Notes under the pieces: generated by a model
Seen by the model: only the letters and a program-made list of their open reading frames with translations
Database searches by the model: none
Told to the model about the DNA's origin: nothing
From: Pseudomonas hunanensis
GTDB taxonomy: Bacteria; Pseudomonadota; Gammaproteobacteria; Pseudomonadales; Pseudomonadaceae
Direction of reading: 5' to 3'
NCBI RefSeq assembly: GCF_013393325.1
Contig: NZ_QJRC01000069.1
Coordinates: 1 to 36,229, forward strand
DNA: 36,229 nucleotides
Part shown: positions 16,400 to 25,467 of the stretch, piece by piece
Layout of the letters: the number at the start of each line of letters is the position of its first letter
Numbering within the stretch: the stretch's first letter is position 1
Position numbers and translations under genes: made by a program

Positions 16400-16461
16400 C
16401 TTGAGTACGCGATGCCGAAGTCGGGTCGCGTAATGACTTACTTGCTGATTCTCAGGAGTTT
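16400..16461 (+). promoter_or_regulatory. ROSE-like RNA thermometer in the ibpA leader
   Basis: The leader RNA ends in TTGCT (16442-16446), a 7-nt loop, and AGGAG (16454-16458), the Shine-Dalgarno sequence. UUGCU pairs with AGGAG through the G-G mismatch that defines ROSE elements, so the ribosome site would be masked at low temperature and open on heating. Short ROSE-like thermometers upstream of ibpA are known in Pseudomonas. The exact upper hairpins in 16400-16440 were not folded. Confidence 0.8.
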
Positions 16462-16467
16462 ATGACC

Positions 16468-16911
16468 ATGACCACCGCTTTCTCTCTCGCTCCACTCTTC
16501 CGCCATTCCGTTGGTTTCGACCGTTTCAACGACCTGTTCGAGTCCGCGGCGCGTAATGAGGCCGGTAGCAGCTACCCGCCCTACAACGTGGAAAAGCATG
16601 GTGATGACCACTACCGCATCGTGGTTGCCGCAGCCGGATTCCAGGAGCAGGACCTCGACCTGCAGGTTGAAAAAGGTGTCCTGACCGTGACCGGTGGCAA
16701 GCGCGAAAATGGCGCCACTGAGGTGACCTACCTGCACCAAGGTATCGCGCAACGCGCCTTCAAGCTGTCGTTCCGCCTGGCCGACCATATCGAAGTCAAG
16801 GCCGCCGGCCTGGCCAATGGCCTGCTCAGCATCGACCTGCTGCGCATCGTACCTGAAGAAGCCAAGGCCAAGCGCATCCCGATCAATGGCGACAAGCCAG
16901 CGCTGAACTGA
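16468..16911 (+). CDS. ibpA: Small heat-shock protein IbpA (Hsp20 family)
   Basis: A 147-residue holdase chaperone that binds unfolded proteins and hands them to DnaK/ClpB. The alpha-crystallin domain runs from about residue 35 (YPPYNVEKHGDDHYRIVVAAAGFQEQDLDLQVEKGVLTVTGGKRE) to about 130. The IxI-like tail is KAKRIPI near the C-terminus. The ATG at 16468 is chosen because AGGAG is 9 nt upstream; the ATG at 16462 (MTMTT) has only a 3-nt gap. Expression is heat-controlled twice, by the RpoH promoter and by the leader thermometer. A strong terminator follows at 16925. Confidence 0.95.
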   Translation: MTTAFSLAPLFRHSVGFDRFNDLFESAARNEAGSSYPPYNVEKHGDDHYRIVVAAAGFQEQDLDLQVEKGVLTVTGGKRENGATEVTYLHQGIAQRAFKLSFRLADHIEVKAAGLANGLLSIDLLRIVPEEAKAKRIPINGDKPALN

Positions 16912-16924
16912 AGGCGCAGATGTG

Positions 16925-16952
16925 AAGAAGGGCACCCTCGGGTGCCCTTCTT
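16925..16952 (+). terminator. Terminator after ibpA
   Basis: AAGAAGGGCACCC and GGGTGCCCTTCTT form a perfect stem with a tight loop, followed by TTGCGTTT. It also lies just beyond the 3' end of the convergent GGDEF-EAL gene and may serve both. Confidence 0.88.
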
Positions 16953-16968
16953 GCGTTTACACGCCGGC

Positions 16969-19900
16969 TCAATAATCTGCGGGCGCCTCCAGTAGCATCT
17001 GCCGAAACTCCGGCAACGGCAGCGGCCGGCTGTGCAGATACCCCTGGTACAGGTGGCAGCCCAGCCGTTCGAGAAACTCCAGCTGTTCGGTCAGCTCCAC
17101 CCCTTCGGCAATCACCGCCAGGTCCAGGCTGCGGGCCATGGCGACGATGGCGCGGACGATTTCGGCGTCGTTGGGGTCGATCGGTGCATCGCGCACGAAG
17201 GTCTGGTCGATCTTCAACGCATCCACCGGCAAGCGCTTGAGGTAGGTCAGCGAGGAATAGCCGGTGCCAAAGTCATCCATGGCAAAACTCACCCCGTAGC
17301 GCTTCAGTTCGCGCATCTTGCTGATGGTGTCTTCCAGATTCTGGATGACAATGCCTTCGGTGATTTCCAGTTTCAGCATATGCCGCGGCAGGCGATAGTC
17401 GTCCAGGCTGCGCAGCACCCGGCCGACAAAGTCGTTCTGGCGGAACTGCCTGGGGCTGATGTTCACGCACAGGCTGAAGTCATCGGCGTCGATCAGCCCG
17501 TCGGTCAGCATGCGGGCGCAGGCGTCGCAGGCTTCGTCGAGAATCCAGCAGCCAACTTCAAGGATCAGGCCGCTTTCTTCCAGCACCTGAATGAACTGTG
17601 CGGGCGGTTGCTGGCCCAGTTGAGGGTGGTGCCAGCGCAGCAGCACTTCGGCGCCGACAATGCGGTTGTCGCGGGCATCCACCTGCGGCTGGAAGTGCAG
17701 CGCCAGTTCGCCACGGGCCAATGCCAGGCGCAGGTCGTTTTCCATGCGCAAGCGCTCGCTGGCGGCCTTCTGCATGGTGGTGTGGAACAGTTGGGTGGTG
17801 TTGCGTCCCGAGTCCTTGGCCCGGTACAGGGCGATATCGGCACGCTTGAGCAGGTCGGCCGGCGTGGCGCCGTGGTCGGGGATCAGTGCCACGCCGATGC
17901 TGGGTGTCACCTGCAGGCGCTGGCCATCCAGCGACATCGGCTCGGCCAGCAGTTCGCGCAGGGTGTCGGCCAGCTCGCGCACCTTCTCTTCCACCAGTTC
18001 GCGGCTGCCTTCCAGGCCGCTGAGCAGCACCACGAATTCGTCGCCACCCAGCCGCGCCACGGTGTCTTCCAGGCGCACGCTGGCCTCCAGTCGGGCGGTG
18101 ATGATCTTCAGCACGGTGTCGCCCACCGGGTGGCCCAGCGAATCGTTGATGTGCTTGAAGTGGTCGAGGTCGAGGAACAGCAGGGCGCCGCGCAGGTTAT
18201 GGCGCTTGAGCAGGGCGATCTGCTGGCTCAGGCGGTCCATCAGCAGGGCACGGTTTGGCAGGTTGGTCAGCGGGTCGTGGTAGGCCAGGTGGCGTATCTG
18301 TGCCTGGGCGTTCTTCAGCTGGCTGACGTCGCGGGCGTTCAGCAGCAGGCAGTCCACTTCATTGAGGGTTATCGGTTCCACCGAAACCTCAACGGTGAGG
18401 ATATCGCCTCGTTTGTTGCGCCCGAGCATCTCGCGGTGGTGCACCCGGCCACGCTCGCGCAGTTCGGCCAGCAGTGCGCTGCGCTGCTTGTCGTCGGCCC
18501 AGATGCCGATCTCGTACACCGTGTGGCCCACCACTTCGGCTGCGCTGTAACCGGTCAGGCGGCAGAAGCCGTCATTGATTTCCAGGTAGCGGCCGCTGTG
18601 GCGTTCGGTGATGGTGATGGCGTCGGGGCTGGAGTGGAAGGCCTTGGCGAACTTTTCTTCGCTGGACTTGAGCGCGGCCTCGGCACGTTGCTGCTGGGTA
18701 ATGTCGCGCAGGGTGGTAACGCTGCAGGGCTGGTCGTCGACGGTGATCAGGCGGCTGGAAATCACGCAGGTCAGCGGCGCGCCATTGCGGTGATTGACCA
18801 CCACGGCAACGTTGCTCAGGGCCTGCTCGCGGATCACTCGCTCGATACGTTGCGCGCGCTCGATGGACTCGGCCCACAGGCCGATCTCTTCTGCAGTGCG
18901 GCCAAGTACCTGTTCGCCGTTCCAGCCGAAGGTCTGGGTGAATGCCGGGTTGATCTCGATGAACTGGCCCGTGTCCTGGCGGGTGACGCAGATCGGGTCG
19001 GGGCTGACCTGGAACAGGCTGGCAAACTTCTCCTCCGAGGCGCTAAGGCGCTGCTCGCGTTCCACCTGGTCGGTAATGTCGAGCAGGGTGCCTGCCATGC
19101 GCAGCGGGTTGCCCTGCTCGTCGCGGTACAGCCGCGCGCGGCTTTCGATGTAGCGTGAAATGCCGCTTTCCAGCTGCACCCGGTAGGTAATCTGGTAATT
19201 GCCTGCGGGCCCTTCGCGCAGGCTGCGGTAGGCCTGGCGCATCGAATTGCGTTCCTGCTCCGGTACCCCTTCGAAAAACGCATCGAACGATTCATGAAAG
19301 GGGATCGGCGGTAGGCCGTGCAGCTGCGCGGCGCGGGCCGAGCCGTAGAGCATGCCGCTGGGGATGTGCCAGTCCCAGGTGCCCAGCTGCGCCGAGTCCA
19401 GGGCCAGGTCCAGGCGCTCCTGGCTGTCTTTCAGGGCCTGCTCGGCGCGCTTGCGTTCGGTGGTGTCGACGAAGGTACTGATCAGGAAGGTCACGCCCTC
19501 CAGCTCGATACCCTGGGTGCAGAGGATGCCGTCATGCACTTTGCCGCTGGTGGCGCGGAACTGCACCTCCATGATCAGCGGGCCGCCGTTGGCGCGGGTG
19601 GATTCCATGACCTGGTGGCGCTGTTCGGGGTTGACCCACAGGCCCAACTCCAGGCTGGTCTTGCCGATCACCTGGCTGCCGGGCCAGCCGAACATGTCCT
19701 CGAAATGCTGGTTCACTTCGAAAATCATGCCGTCGTGCCGACGGGTCAGCAAAATAGCGTTGGGGCTGAGGTGGAACAGCGTGGCGAAGCGCTTTTCCGA
19801 ATTGATCAGCGCCGTTTCCCGTTCGCGCTGGCGGGTGATTTCGCGGATCACCCCGATCATCTGCGGCCGGCCCTGCGGGTCGTGGGTCAGGCTGCCGTTG

Positions 19901-20265
19901 ATCTCAAGCCAGTGCAGGCTACCGTCCGGCCAGCGGATACGGTGGCGCATGGCCTGCTCCACGGGCTCGCCGTTGAACACCGCCTGGAACACCTGGCGGG
20001 TGCGGGCGCGATCCTCCTCGGGCAGCAGGTCCAGGTAATCGATATCGGCGGGCAGTGGCCGCTGCGGATCGAAGCCGAACAGGGCTTGGGTGCCCCGCGA
20101 CCAGCTGACCCTGCCGCTTTCGATGTCCCACAGCCAGGCGCCCAGGCGCGCGCCGTTGAGCGCGGCCAGCAGTTGTGGCGCGTTCTGCCAGGCCTGCTCG
20201 GACTCCTGGGGATCAGCCGCAGGTATTCGCGGCAGGCGCAAAAAGCGGTTTGCTGATTTGGGCAT
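16969..20265 (-). CDS. Multi-PAS GGDEF-EAL protein (c-di-GMP turnover)
   Basis: A 1098-residue cytoplasmic signalling protein with no membrane segments. Five PAS domains with PAC segments fill about residues 33-650. The second, fourth and fifth share the opening SEKRFATLFHLSPNAI / SEEKFASLFQVSPDPI / SEEKFAKAFHSSPDAI and look like internal duplications. The GGDEF domain follows (from about 665, motif GGDEF near 741) with an intact I-site RLED 5 residues upstream, so diguanylate cyclase activity with product inhibition is predicted. The EAL domain (about 845-1085) has EVL in place of EAL, but otherwise keeps LKLEITEG, MDDFGTGYSSLTYLKRLPVDALKIDQ and IAEGVE, so phosphodiesterase activity is likely. 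The ligand of the PAS domains is unknown. Confidence 0.95.
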   Translation of the reverse strand: MPKSANRFLRLPRIPAADPQESEQAWQNAPQLLAALNGARLGAWLWDIESGRVSWSRGTQALFGFDPQRPLPADIDYLDLLPEEDRARTRQVFQAVFNGEPVEQAMRHRIRWPDGSLHWLEINGSLTHDPQGRPQMIGVIREITRQRERETALINSEKRFATLFHLSPNAILLTRRHDGMIFEVNQHFEDMFGWPGSQVIGKTSLELGLWVNPEQRHQVMESTRANGGPLIMEVQFRATSGKVHDGILCTQGIELEGVTFLISTFVDTTERKRAEQALKDSQERLDLALDSAQLGTWDWHIPSGMLYGSARAAQLHGLPPIPFHESFDAFFEGVPEQERNSMRQAYRSLREGPAGNYQITYRVQLESGISRYIESRARLYRDEQGNPLRMAGTLLDITDQVEREQRLSASEEKFASLFQVSPDPICVTRQDTGQFIEINPAFTQTFGWNGEQVLGRTAEEIGLWAESIERAQRIERVIREQALSNVAVVVNHRNGAPLTCVISSRLITVDDQPCSVTTLRDITQQQRAEAALKSSEEKFAKAFHSSPDAITITERHSGRYLEINDGFCRLTGYSAAEVVGHTVYEIGIWADDKQRSALLAELRERGRVHHREMLGRNKRGDILTVEVSVEPITLNEVDCLLLNARDVSQLKNAQAQIRHLAYHDPLTNLPNRALLMDRLSQQIALLKRHNLRGALLFLDLDHFKHINDSLGHPVGDTVLKIITARLEASVRLEDTVARLGGDEFVVLLSGLEGSRELVEEKVRELADTLRELLAEPMSLDGQRLQVTPSIGVALIPDHGATPADLLKRADIALYRAKDSGRNTTQLFHTTMQKAASERLRMENDLRLALARGELALHFQPQVDARDNRIVGAEVLLRWHHPQLGQQPPAQFIQVLEESGLILEVGCWILDEACDACARMLTDGLIDADDFSLCVNISPRQFRQNDFVGRVLRSLDDYRLPRHMLKLEITEGIVIQNLEDTISKMRELKRYGVSFAMDDFGTGYSSLTYLKRLPVDALKIDQTFVRDAPIDPNDAEIVRAIVAMARSLDLAVIAEGVELTEQLEFLERLGCHLYQGYLHSRPLPLPEFRQMLLEAPADY

Positions 20266-20327
20266 CGGTACCAGACCTTTGGCGTATGACGCGTCCTTGG
20301 AATCGGAAATACCTGGCTGACGGCCGG

Positions 20328-21206
20328 TCAGGCGGGCCCTGCGTGGCTGTCGAGCAGGGCCATGAATGCCCTGGCCGCGTTCGATAGCGTACGCTCCGTG
20401 TGCAAGATGTAGCCTAGCTGGCGCGACAGCTGTATGCCGGGCAAAGCGATGGGTGCAACCTGTTCGTCGAGCATGGTGCGTGGCAGCACGCTCCAGGCCA
20501 GGCCGATCGACACCATCATCTTGATGGTTTCCAGGTAATTGGTACTCATGGCGATGTTTGGCGTCAGGCCCTGGCTTTCGAACAGGCGCTGGACAATATG
20601 GTGGGTAAAGGTATTGCCGCCGGGGAATACCGCTGGGTGGCGGGCGACGTCAGCCAGGCTGACCGCCTGGTTGCTGGCCAGTGGGTGCTCGGGGGCGGCG
20701 ACGAAGTCCAGGGCGTCGTCCCACACCGGCACGGCCTTGACCAGGTGATGCGGTTCGGGCGCGAGGGTGATCACGGCAATTTCGGCGCGGCCATGCAGAA
20801 TCTCGTCGTAGGCCTGTTCCGAATCCATGAACTGAATATCCAGCGCCACCGCCGGGTATTGACGGGTGAACGCCCGTAGCAGCGGGGGCAGGCGGTGTAG
20901 GCCGATGTGATGGCTGGTGGCCAGGGTCAGGCGACCGCTCACGGCCCCGGTCAGATTGGTCAGCGCCCGTCGGGTATCATCAAGGACGTTGAGGATCTGG
21001 TAGGCCCGTGGCAGCAGGGCGCGCCCGGCTTCGGTCAGGGTCACTTCGCGGCCCAGGCGGTCGAACAGGCGCACGTCCAACTGCTGTTCCAGGCCGGCGA
21101 TGCGTTTGCTGATGGCCGGCTGGGTCAGGAACAGGCGTTCAGCCGCGCCGGAAAAGCTGCCGGTTTCGGCTATGGCGATAAAGGCACTGAGGTTGGCCAG
21201 GTCCAT
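20328..21206 (-). CDS. LysR-family transcriptional regulator, divergent from leuC
   Basis: A 292-residue LysR protein. The winged helix-turn-helix lies at the N-terminus (DLANLSAFIAIAETGSFSGAAERLFLTQPAISKRIAGLEQQL, residues 2-44). The substrate-binding domain follows (about 90-290; LTLATSHHIGLHRLPPLLRAF). The ATG at 21206 is preferred over the upstream one at 21233 because AGGA lies 10 nt before it and the protein then starts at the family norm. It is divergent from leuC across 131 bp holding two 15-bp dyads. Leucine or a pathway intermediate as coinducer is an inference from this position. Confidence 0.93.
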   Translation of the reverse strand: MDLANLSAFIAIAETGSFSGAAERLFLTQPAISKRIAGLEQQLDVRLFDRLGREVTLTEAGRALLPRAYQILNVLDDTRRALTNLTGAVSGRLTLATSHHIGLHRLPPLLRAFTRQYPAVALDIQFMDSEQAYDEILHGRAEIAVITLAPEPHHLVKAVPVWDDALDFVAAPEHPLASNQAVSLADVARHPAVFPGGNTFTHHIVQRLFESQGLTPNIAMSTNYLETIKMMVSIGLAWSVLPRTMLDEQVAPIALPGIQLSRQLGYILHTERTLSNAARAFMALLDSHAGPA

Positions 21207-21225
21207 GGTTTTGTATTCCTTTGGG

Positions 21226-21262
21226 TTATCCAAAGCATAAAAATTATGAATTTGAGTTATTC
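21226..21262. promoter_or_regulatory. Two LysR-type dyads between the LysR gene and leuC
   Basis: TTAT-N7-ATAA (21226-21240) contains a T-N11-A LysR box. GAAT-N7-ATTC (21248-21262) has the same 15-bp length, with centres 22 bp apart, which is two helical turns. This paired layout is that of a LysR recognition site plus activation site. A third palindrome, CATAA-AAA-TTATG (21236-21248), bridges them. Confidence 0.6.
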
Positions 21263-21337
21263 AATCTAACCCCCTAGCATCGTCCGTACAAGCCAAGGGG
21301 TCTTTGGCATAGAAAGACGCTGATGAGGAACAGTCTG

Positions 21338-22771
21338 ATGGCTGGCAAAACGCTCTACGACAAACTCTGGGAAGCCCATGAGGTCAAGCGCCGTGATGAC
21401 GGCTCGTCCTTGATCTACATCGACCGCCACATCATCCACGAAGTGACGTCGCCCCAGGCCTTCGAAGGCCTGCGCCTGGCCAACCGCAAACCGTGGCGCA
21501 TCGACACCAACATCGCCACGCCCGACCATAACGTGCCGACCACGCCAGAGCGCAAGGGCGGTATCGAGGCCATCGTCGACCAGGTGTCGCGCCTGCAGGT
21601 GCAGACCCTCGACGAGAACTGTGACGAATACGGCATCGTCGAATTCAAGATGAATGACGAGCGCCAAGGTATTGTCCATGTCATCAGCCCGGAGCAGGGT
21701 GCCACCTTGCCGGGCATGACCGTGGTCTGCGGTGACTCGCACACTTCCACCCACGGCGCCTTCGGTGCCTTGGCCCATGGCATCGGCACCTCCGAGGTCG
21801 AGCACGTGCTCGCCACCCAGTGCCTGGTCGCCAAGAAGATGAAGAACATGCTGGTGCGCGTGGAAGGCCAATTGCCAGCCGGCGTTACCGCCAAGGACAT
21901 CGTGCTGGCCGTGATCGGCAAGATCGGCACGGCCGGTGGCAACGGCCACGCCATGGAGTTCGCTGGCAGCGCCATCCGCGAACTGTCGATGGAAGGCCGC
22001 ATGACCATCTGCAACATGTCCATCGAAGCCGGTGCCCGTGTGGGCCTGGTGGCGACCGACGCCACTACCGTTGCCTACGTCGAAGGCCGCCCGTACGCGC
22101 CGAAAGGCGAGCAATGGACGCAAGCGGTCGAATCGTGGAAAGACCTGGTGTCGGATGAAGACGCCGTGTTCGACACCGTGGTCGAGCTGGATGCCAGCCA
22201 GATCAAGCCACAGGTCAGCTGGGGCACTTCGCCCGAGATGGTCCTGGCCGTCGACCAGCGCGTACCGGACCCGGCTGCCGAAGCCGACCTGGTCAAGCGT
22301 GGTTCGATCGAGCGTGCGTTGAAGTACATGGGCTTGACCGCCAACCAGGCGATCACCGATATCAAACTGGACCGCGTGTTCATCGGCTCGTGCACCAATT
22401 CGCGTATCGAAGACCTGCGCGCCGCGGCGGAAATCGCCAAGGGCCGCAAGGTGGCCGCCAGCGTCAAGCAAGCCATCGTCGTACCGGGCTCGGGCCTGGT
22501 CAAAGCCCAGGCCGAGCGTGAAGGCCTGGACAAGATCTTCCTCGAAGCCGGTTTCGAATGGCGTGAACCGGGCTGCTCGATGTGCCTGGCGATGAACCCG
22601 GACCGCCTGGAGAGCGGCGAGCATTGCGCGTCCACCTCCAACCGCAACTTCGAAGGCCGCCAGGGCGCCGGTGGTCGTACCCACCTGGTCAGCCCGGCCA
22701 TGGCCGCCGCTGCTGCGGTAGCCGGCCATTTCATCGATGTCCGCGAGTTGATCCAAGGGAGCGCAGCATGA
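21338..22771 (+). CDS. leuC: 3-isopropylmalate dehydratase, large subunit
   Basis: A 477-residue aconitase-family subunit. With LeuD it isomerises 2-isopropylmalate to 3-isopropylmalate in leucine synthesis. The three 4Fe-4S ligands are Cys352 (GSCTNSR), Cys413 and Cys416 ([11 protein letters not shown]). [13 protein letters not shown] is the substrate site. The ATG at 21338 ([12 protein letters not shown]) is chosen over the ATG at 21323 because AGGA lies 8 nt upstream. It overlaps leuD by 4 bp (ATGA), so the two subunits are translationally coupled. It is first in a run leuC-leuD-methyltransferase-leuB-asd. Confidence 0.98.
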   Translation: MAGKTLYDKLWEAHEVKRRDDGSSLIYIDRHIIHEVTSPQAFEGLRLANRKPWRIDTNIATPDHNVPTTPERKGGIEAIVDQVSRLQVQTLDENCDEYGIVEFKMNDERQGIVHVISPEQGATLPGMTVVCGDSHTSTHGAFGALAHGIGTSEVEHVLATQCLVAKKMKNMLVRVEGQLPAGVTAKDIVLAVIGKIGTAGGNGHAMEFAGSAIRELSMEGRMTICNMSIEAGARVGLVATDATTVAYVEGRPYAPKGEQWTQAVESWKDLVSDEDAVFDTVVELDASQIKPQVSWGTSPEMVLAVDQRVPDPAAEADLVKRGSIERALKYMGLTANQAITDIKLDRVFIGSCTNSRIEDLRAAAEIAKGRKVAASVKQAIVVPGSGLVKAQAEREGLDKIFLEAGFEWREPGCSMCLAMNPDRLESGEHCASTSNRNFEGRQGAGGRTHLVSPAMAAAAAVAGHFIDVRELIQGSAA

Positions 22772-23412
22772 AAGCCTTTACCCAGCACACTGGCCTCGTC
22801 GCGCCGTTGGACCGTGCCAACGTCGACACCGACCAGATCATCCCCAAGCAGTTCTTGAAGTCGATCAAGCGCACCGGCTTTGGCCCGAACCTGTTCGACG
22901 AGTGGCGTTACCTGGACGTGGGCCAGCCCTACCAGGACAACAGCAAGCGCCCGGTCAACCAGGAGTTTGTGCTCAACCACGCGCGCTACCAGGGTGCCAG
23001 CGTGTTGCTGGCGCGGGAGAACTTCGGTTGCGGCTCCAGCCGCGAGCACGCCCCGTGGGCGCTGGACGAATATGGCTTCCGTAGCATCATCGCGCCGAGC
23101 TTTGCCGATATCTTCTTCAACAACAGCTTCAAGAACGGCTTGCTGCCGATCATCCTCAGCGATGAGGAAGTGGACGAGCTGTTCAAGCAGGTCGAAGCCA
23201 ACCCCGGCTACCAACTGACCATCGACTTGCAGGCCCAGGCGGTGACTCGCCCGGATGGCAAGGTACTGCACTTCGAGATCGACGCGTTCCGCAAGCACTG
23301 CCTGCTCAACGGCCTGGACGATATCGGCCTGACCTTGCAGGACAGCGATGCGATCAAGGCCTTCGAAGGCAAGCACCGCGCCGGGCAGCCTTGGCTGTTC
23401 CGTGATGCCTGA
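22768..23412 (+). CDS. leuD: 3-isopropylmalate dehydratase, small subunit
   Basis: A 214-residue swivel-domain partner of LeuC. The start [34 protein letters not shown] is canonical, and [44 protein letters not shown] is the conserved core that completes the active site and sets substrate choice. The ATG overlaps the leuC stop by 4 bp. A REP element lies directly after the gene, so its transcript end may be processed there before the methyltransferase gene. Confidence 0.98.
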   Translation: MKAFTQHTGLVAPLDRANVDTDQIIPKQFLKSIKRTGFGPNLFDEWRYLDVGQPYQDNSKRPVNQEFVLNHARYQGASVLLARENFGCGSSREHAPWALDEYGFRSIIAPSFADIFFNNSFKNGLLPIILSDEEVDELFKQVEANPGYQLTIDLQAQAVTRPDGKVLHFEIDAFRKHCLLNGLDDIGLTLQDSDAIKAFEGKHRAGQPWLFRDA

Positions 23413-23429
23413 GTGATATAGCAGTGAGT

Positions 23430-23472
23430 GCTGGCCTTGCGGGAGCGGGGTTGTCCCGCGATGAGGCCGGCA
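23430..23472. repeat. Single REP element after leuD
   Basis: The stretch folds into an imperfect hairpin around GCGGGAGCGGGGTTGTCCCGC, with flanking GGCC words. Read on the minus strand it starts CCGGCCTCATCGCGGG, which is the P. putida REP consensus form as I remember it. It lies in the 90 bp between leuD and the methyltransferase gene. Confidence 0.75.
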
Positions 23473-23502
23473 CTGGTGATGACAATCGAAAGGAATGCTC
23501 CC

Positions 23503-24267
23503 ATGACCAGCACCACCCACACCGACGTGGTCCAACGCCAGTTCGGCGAACAGGCCAACGCCTACCTCAGCAGCGCCGTGCACGCCCAGGGCAGTGAGTT
23601 TGCCCTGCTGCAAGCCGAGCTGGCAGGGCAGGCCCATGCTCGCGTGCTGGACCTGGGCTGCGGTGCCGGTCATGTCAGCTTCCACGTCGCCCCGCTGGTC
23701 GCCGAGGTGGTCGCCTACGACCTCTCGCAATCCATGCTCGACGTGGTCGCCAGCGCCGCTGCCGAGCGCGGCCTGGCCAATATCACCACCGAGCGCGGCG
23801 CCGCCGAACGCCTGCCGTTCGCCGATGCCTCGTTCGACTTCGTCTTCAGCCGCTACTCGGCCCATCACTGGAGCGACCTGGGCCTGGCCCTGCGCGAAGT
23901 GCGCCGGGTGCTCAAGCCGGGTGGCGTGGCGGCGTTCATCGACGTGATGTCGCCGGGCAGCCCGTTGCTCGACACCTACCTGCAAACGGTCGAAGTGTTG
24001 CGCGACACCAGCCATGTGCGCGACTACTCCGCCGCCGAATGGCAGCGCCAGGTCAGCGAAGCCGGCCTGCATGTGCGCAGCCACACCCGTCAGCCGCTGC
24101 GCCTGGAGTGGAACACCTGGGTAGAGCGCATGCGCACCCCAGAACCGATGCGAGTGGCCATCCGCCAATTGCAGCAAGCCATGGGCGAAGAAGTACGGCA
24201 GTATTACCAAATCGAGGCCGATGGCTCGTTCAGCACCGATGTGCTGGTGCTGTGGGCCGAGCGTTAA
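23503..24267 (+). CDS. SAM-dependent methyltransferase (class I)
   Basis: A 254-residue Rossmann-fold methyltransferase. Motif I is VLDLGCGAGHVSFHVA (about residues 49-64), the acidic SAM contact is VVAYDLSQSMLD, and post-I/IV elements are ERLPFADASFDFVFSRYSAHHW with VRRVLKPGGVAAFID. It belongs to the Methyltransf_11/UbiE-like type. AAAGGA precedes the ATG at 23503, which is preferred over an upstream start within the REP region. It sits between leuD and leuB, a position shared in other pseudomonads. No link to leucine synthesis is known to me; substrate unknown. Confidence 0.92.
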   Translation: MTSTTHTDVVQRQFGEQANAYLSSAVHAQGSEFALLQAELAGQAHARVLDLGCGAGHVSFHVAPLVAEVVAYDLSQSMLDVVASAAAERGLANITTERGAAERLPFADASFDFVFSRYSAHHWSDLGLALREVRRVLKPGGVAAFIDVMSPGSPLLDTYLQTVEVLRDTSHVRDYSAAEWQRQVSEAGLHVRSHTRQPLRLEWNTWVERMRTPEPMRVAIRQLQQAMGEEVRQYYQIEADGSFSTDVLVLWAER

Positions 24268-24321
24268 GCACTTTTCGGTGGGGCCCGTTTGGCCGCACCG
24301 CGTGAATGGATAGAGGAAAGC

Positions 24322-25404
24322 ATGAGCAAGCAGATTCTGATTCTCCCAGGTGACGGTATCGGCCCGGAAATCATGGCCGAAGCGGTCAAGGTGCTGGAGC
24401 TGGCCAACGACAAGTTCCAGCTCGGTTTCAGCCTGGCGCACGACGTGATCGGCGGTGCCGCCATCGACAAGCACGGCGTGCCACTGGCCGACGAAACCCT
24501 GGAGCGTGCGCGCCAGGCCGATGCCGTGCTGCTGGGCGCCGTGGGTGGCCCGAAGTGGGACAAGATCGAGCGAGACATTCGCCCGGAGCGCGGCCTGCTG
24601 AAAATCCGTTCGCAACTGGGCCTGTTCGCCAACCTGCGCCCGGCCATCCTCTACCCGCAACTGGCCGATGCCTCGTCGCTGAAGCCGGAAATCGTTTCGG
24701 GCCTGGACATCCTCATCGTTCGTGAGCTGACCGGTGGTATCTACTTCGGTGCCCCGCGTGGCCAGCGCGAGCTGGAAGGCGGCGAGCGCCAGGCCTACGA
24801 CACCCTGCCTTACAGCGAGAGCGAAGTGCGCCGCATTGCCCGTGTCGGCTTCGACATGGCCCGCGTGCGCGGCAAGAAGCTGTGCTCGGTGGACAAGGCC
24901 AACGTCCTGGCCTCCAGCCAGCTGTGGCGTGAAGTGGTCGAAGACGTGGCCAAGGACTACCCGGATGTGGAACTGAGCCACATGTACGTCGACAACGCGG
25001 CCATGCAGCTCGTTCGTGCCCCAAAACAGTTCGACGTGATGGTGACCGACAACATGTTCGGTGACATTCTGTCGGATGAAGCTTCCATGCTGACCGGTTC
25101 CATCGGCATGCTGCCTTCGGCGTCGTTGGATGCCGACAACAAGGGCATGTACGAGCCGTGCCACGGCTCGGCGCCGGACATCGCAGGCCTTGGCATCGCC
25201 AACCCGCTGGCGACCATCCTGTCGGTGTCGATGATGCTGCGTTACAGCTTCAATCAGTCGGCTGCCGCCGAGGCGATCGAGAAGGCCGTGAGCCTGGTTC
25301 TGGACCAGGGCCTGCGCACCGGCGACATCTTCTCCGAAGGCTGCCGCAAAGTTGGTACGCAGGAAATGGGCGACGCAGTAGTCGCAGCGCTGCGGAATCT
25401 GTAA
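24322..25404 (+). CDS. leuB: 3-isopropylmalate dehydrogenase
   Basis: A 360-residue beta-decarboxylating dehydrogenase that oxidises 3-isopropylmalate with NAD, the third step of leucine synthesis. [12 protein letters not shown] starts the nucleotide-binding region. [19 protein letters not shown] holds the substrate Arg residues. [13 protein letters not shown] and the metal-binding [28 protein letters not shown] are present, and the NAD-binding loop [15 protein letters not shown] follows. GAGGAAA is 4-5 nt before the ATG at 24322. It follows the methyltransferase gene by 54 bp and is probably in the same transcript. Confidence 0.98.
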   Translation: MSKQILILPGDGIGPEIMAEAVKVLELANDKFQLGFSLAHDVIGGAAIDKHGVPLADETLERARQADAVLLGAVGGPKWDKIERDIRPERGLLKIRSQLGLFANLRPAILYPQLADASSLKPEIVSGLDILIVRELTGGIYFGAPRGQRELEGGERQAYDTLPYSESEVRRIARVGFDMARVRGKKLCSVDKANVLASSQLWREVVEDVAKDYPDVELSHMYVDNAAMQLVRAPKQFDVMVTDNMFGDILSDEASMLTGSIGMLPSASLDADNKGMYEPCHGSAPDIAGLGIANPLATILSVSMMLRYSFNQSAAAEAIEKAVSLVLDQGLRTGDIFSEGCRKVGTQEMGDAVVAALRNL

Positions 25405-25414
25405 TCTCTCTGGC

Positions 25415-25440
25415 CCGCCACCCAAAATTCCCGGTGGCGG
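25415..25440 (+). terminator. Hairpin between leuB and asd
   Basis: CCGCCACC and GGTGGCGG form an 8-bp stem with a 10-nt loop. There is no clear T-run, so it may be an attenuating or stabilising hairpin rather than a full stop. Confidence 0.45.
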
Positions 25441-25467
25441 CCCACTTTTAGCAAAGGTGTAGTTGCG

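Noticed and set aside
17032..19158. Plus-strand open frame of 708 codons opposite the GGDEF-EAL gene
   Set aside because: Antisense shadow of the PAS-GGDEF-EAL gene; composition is typical of such frames.
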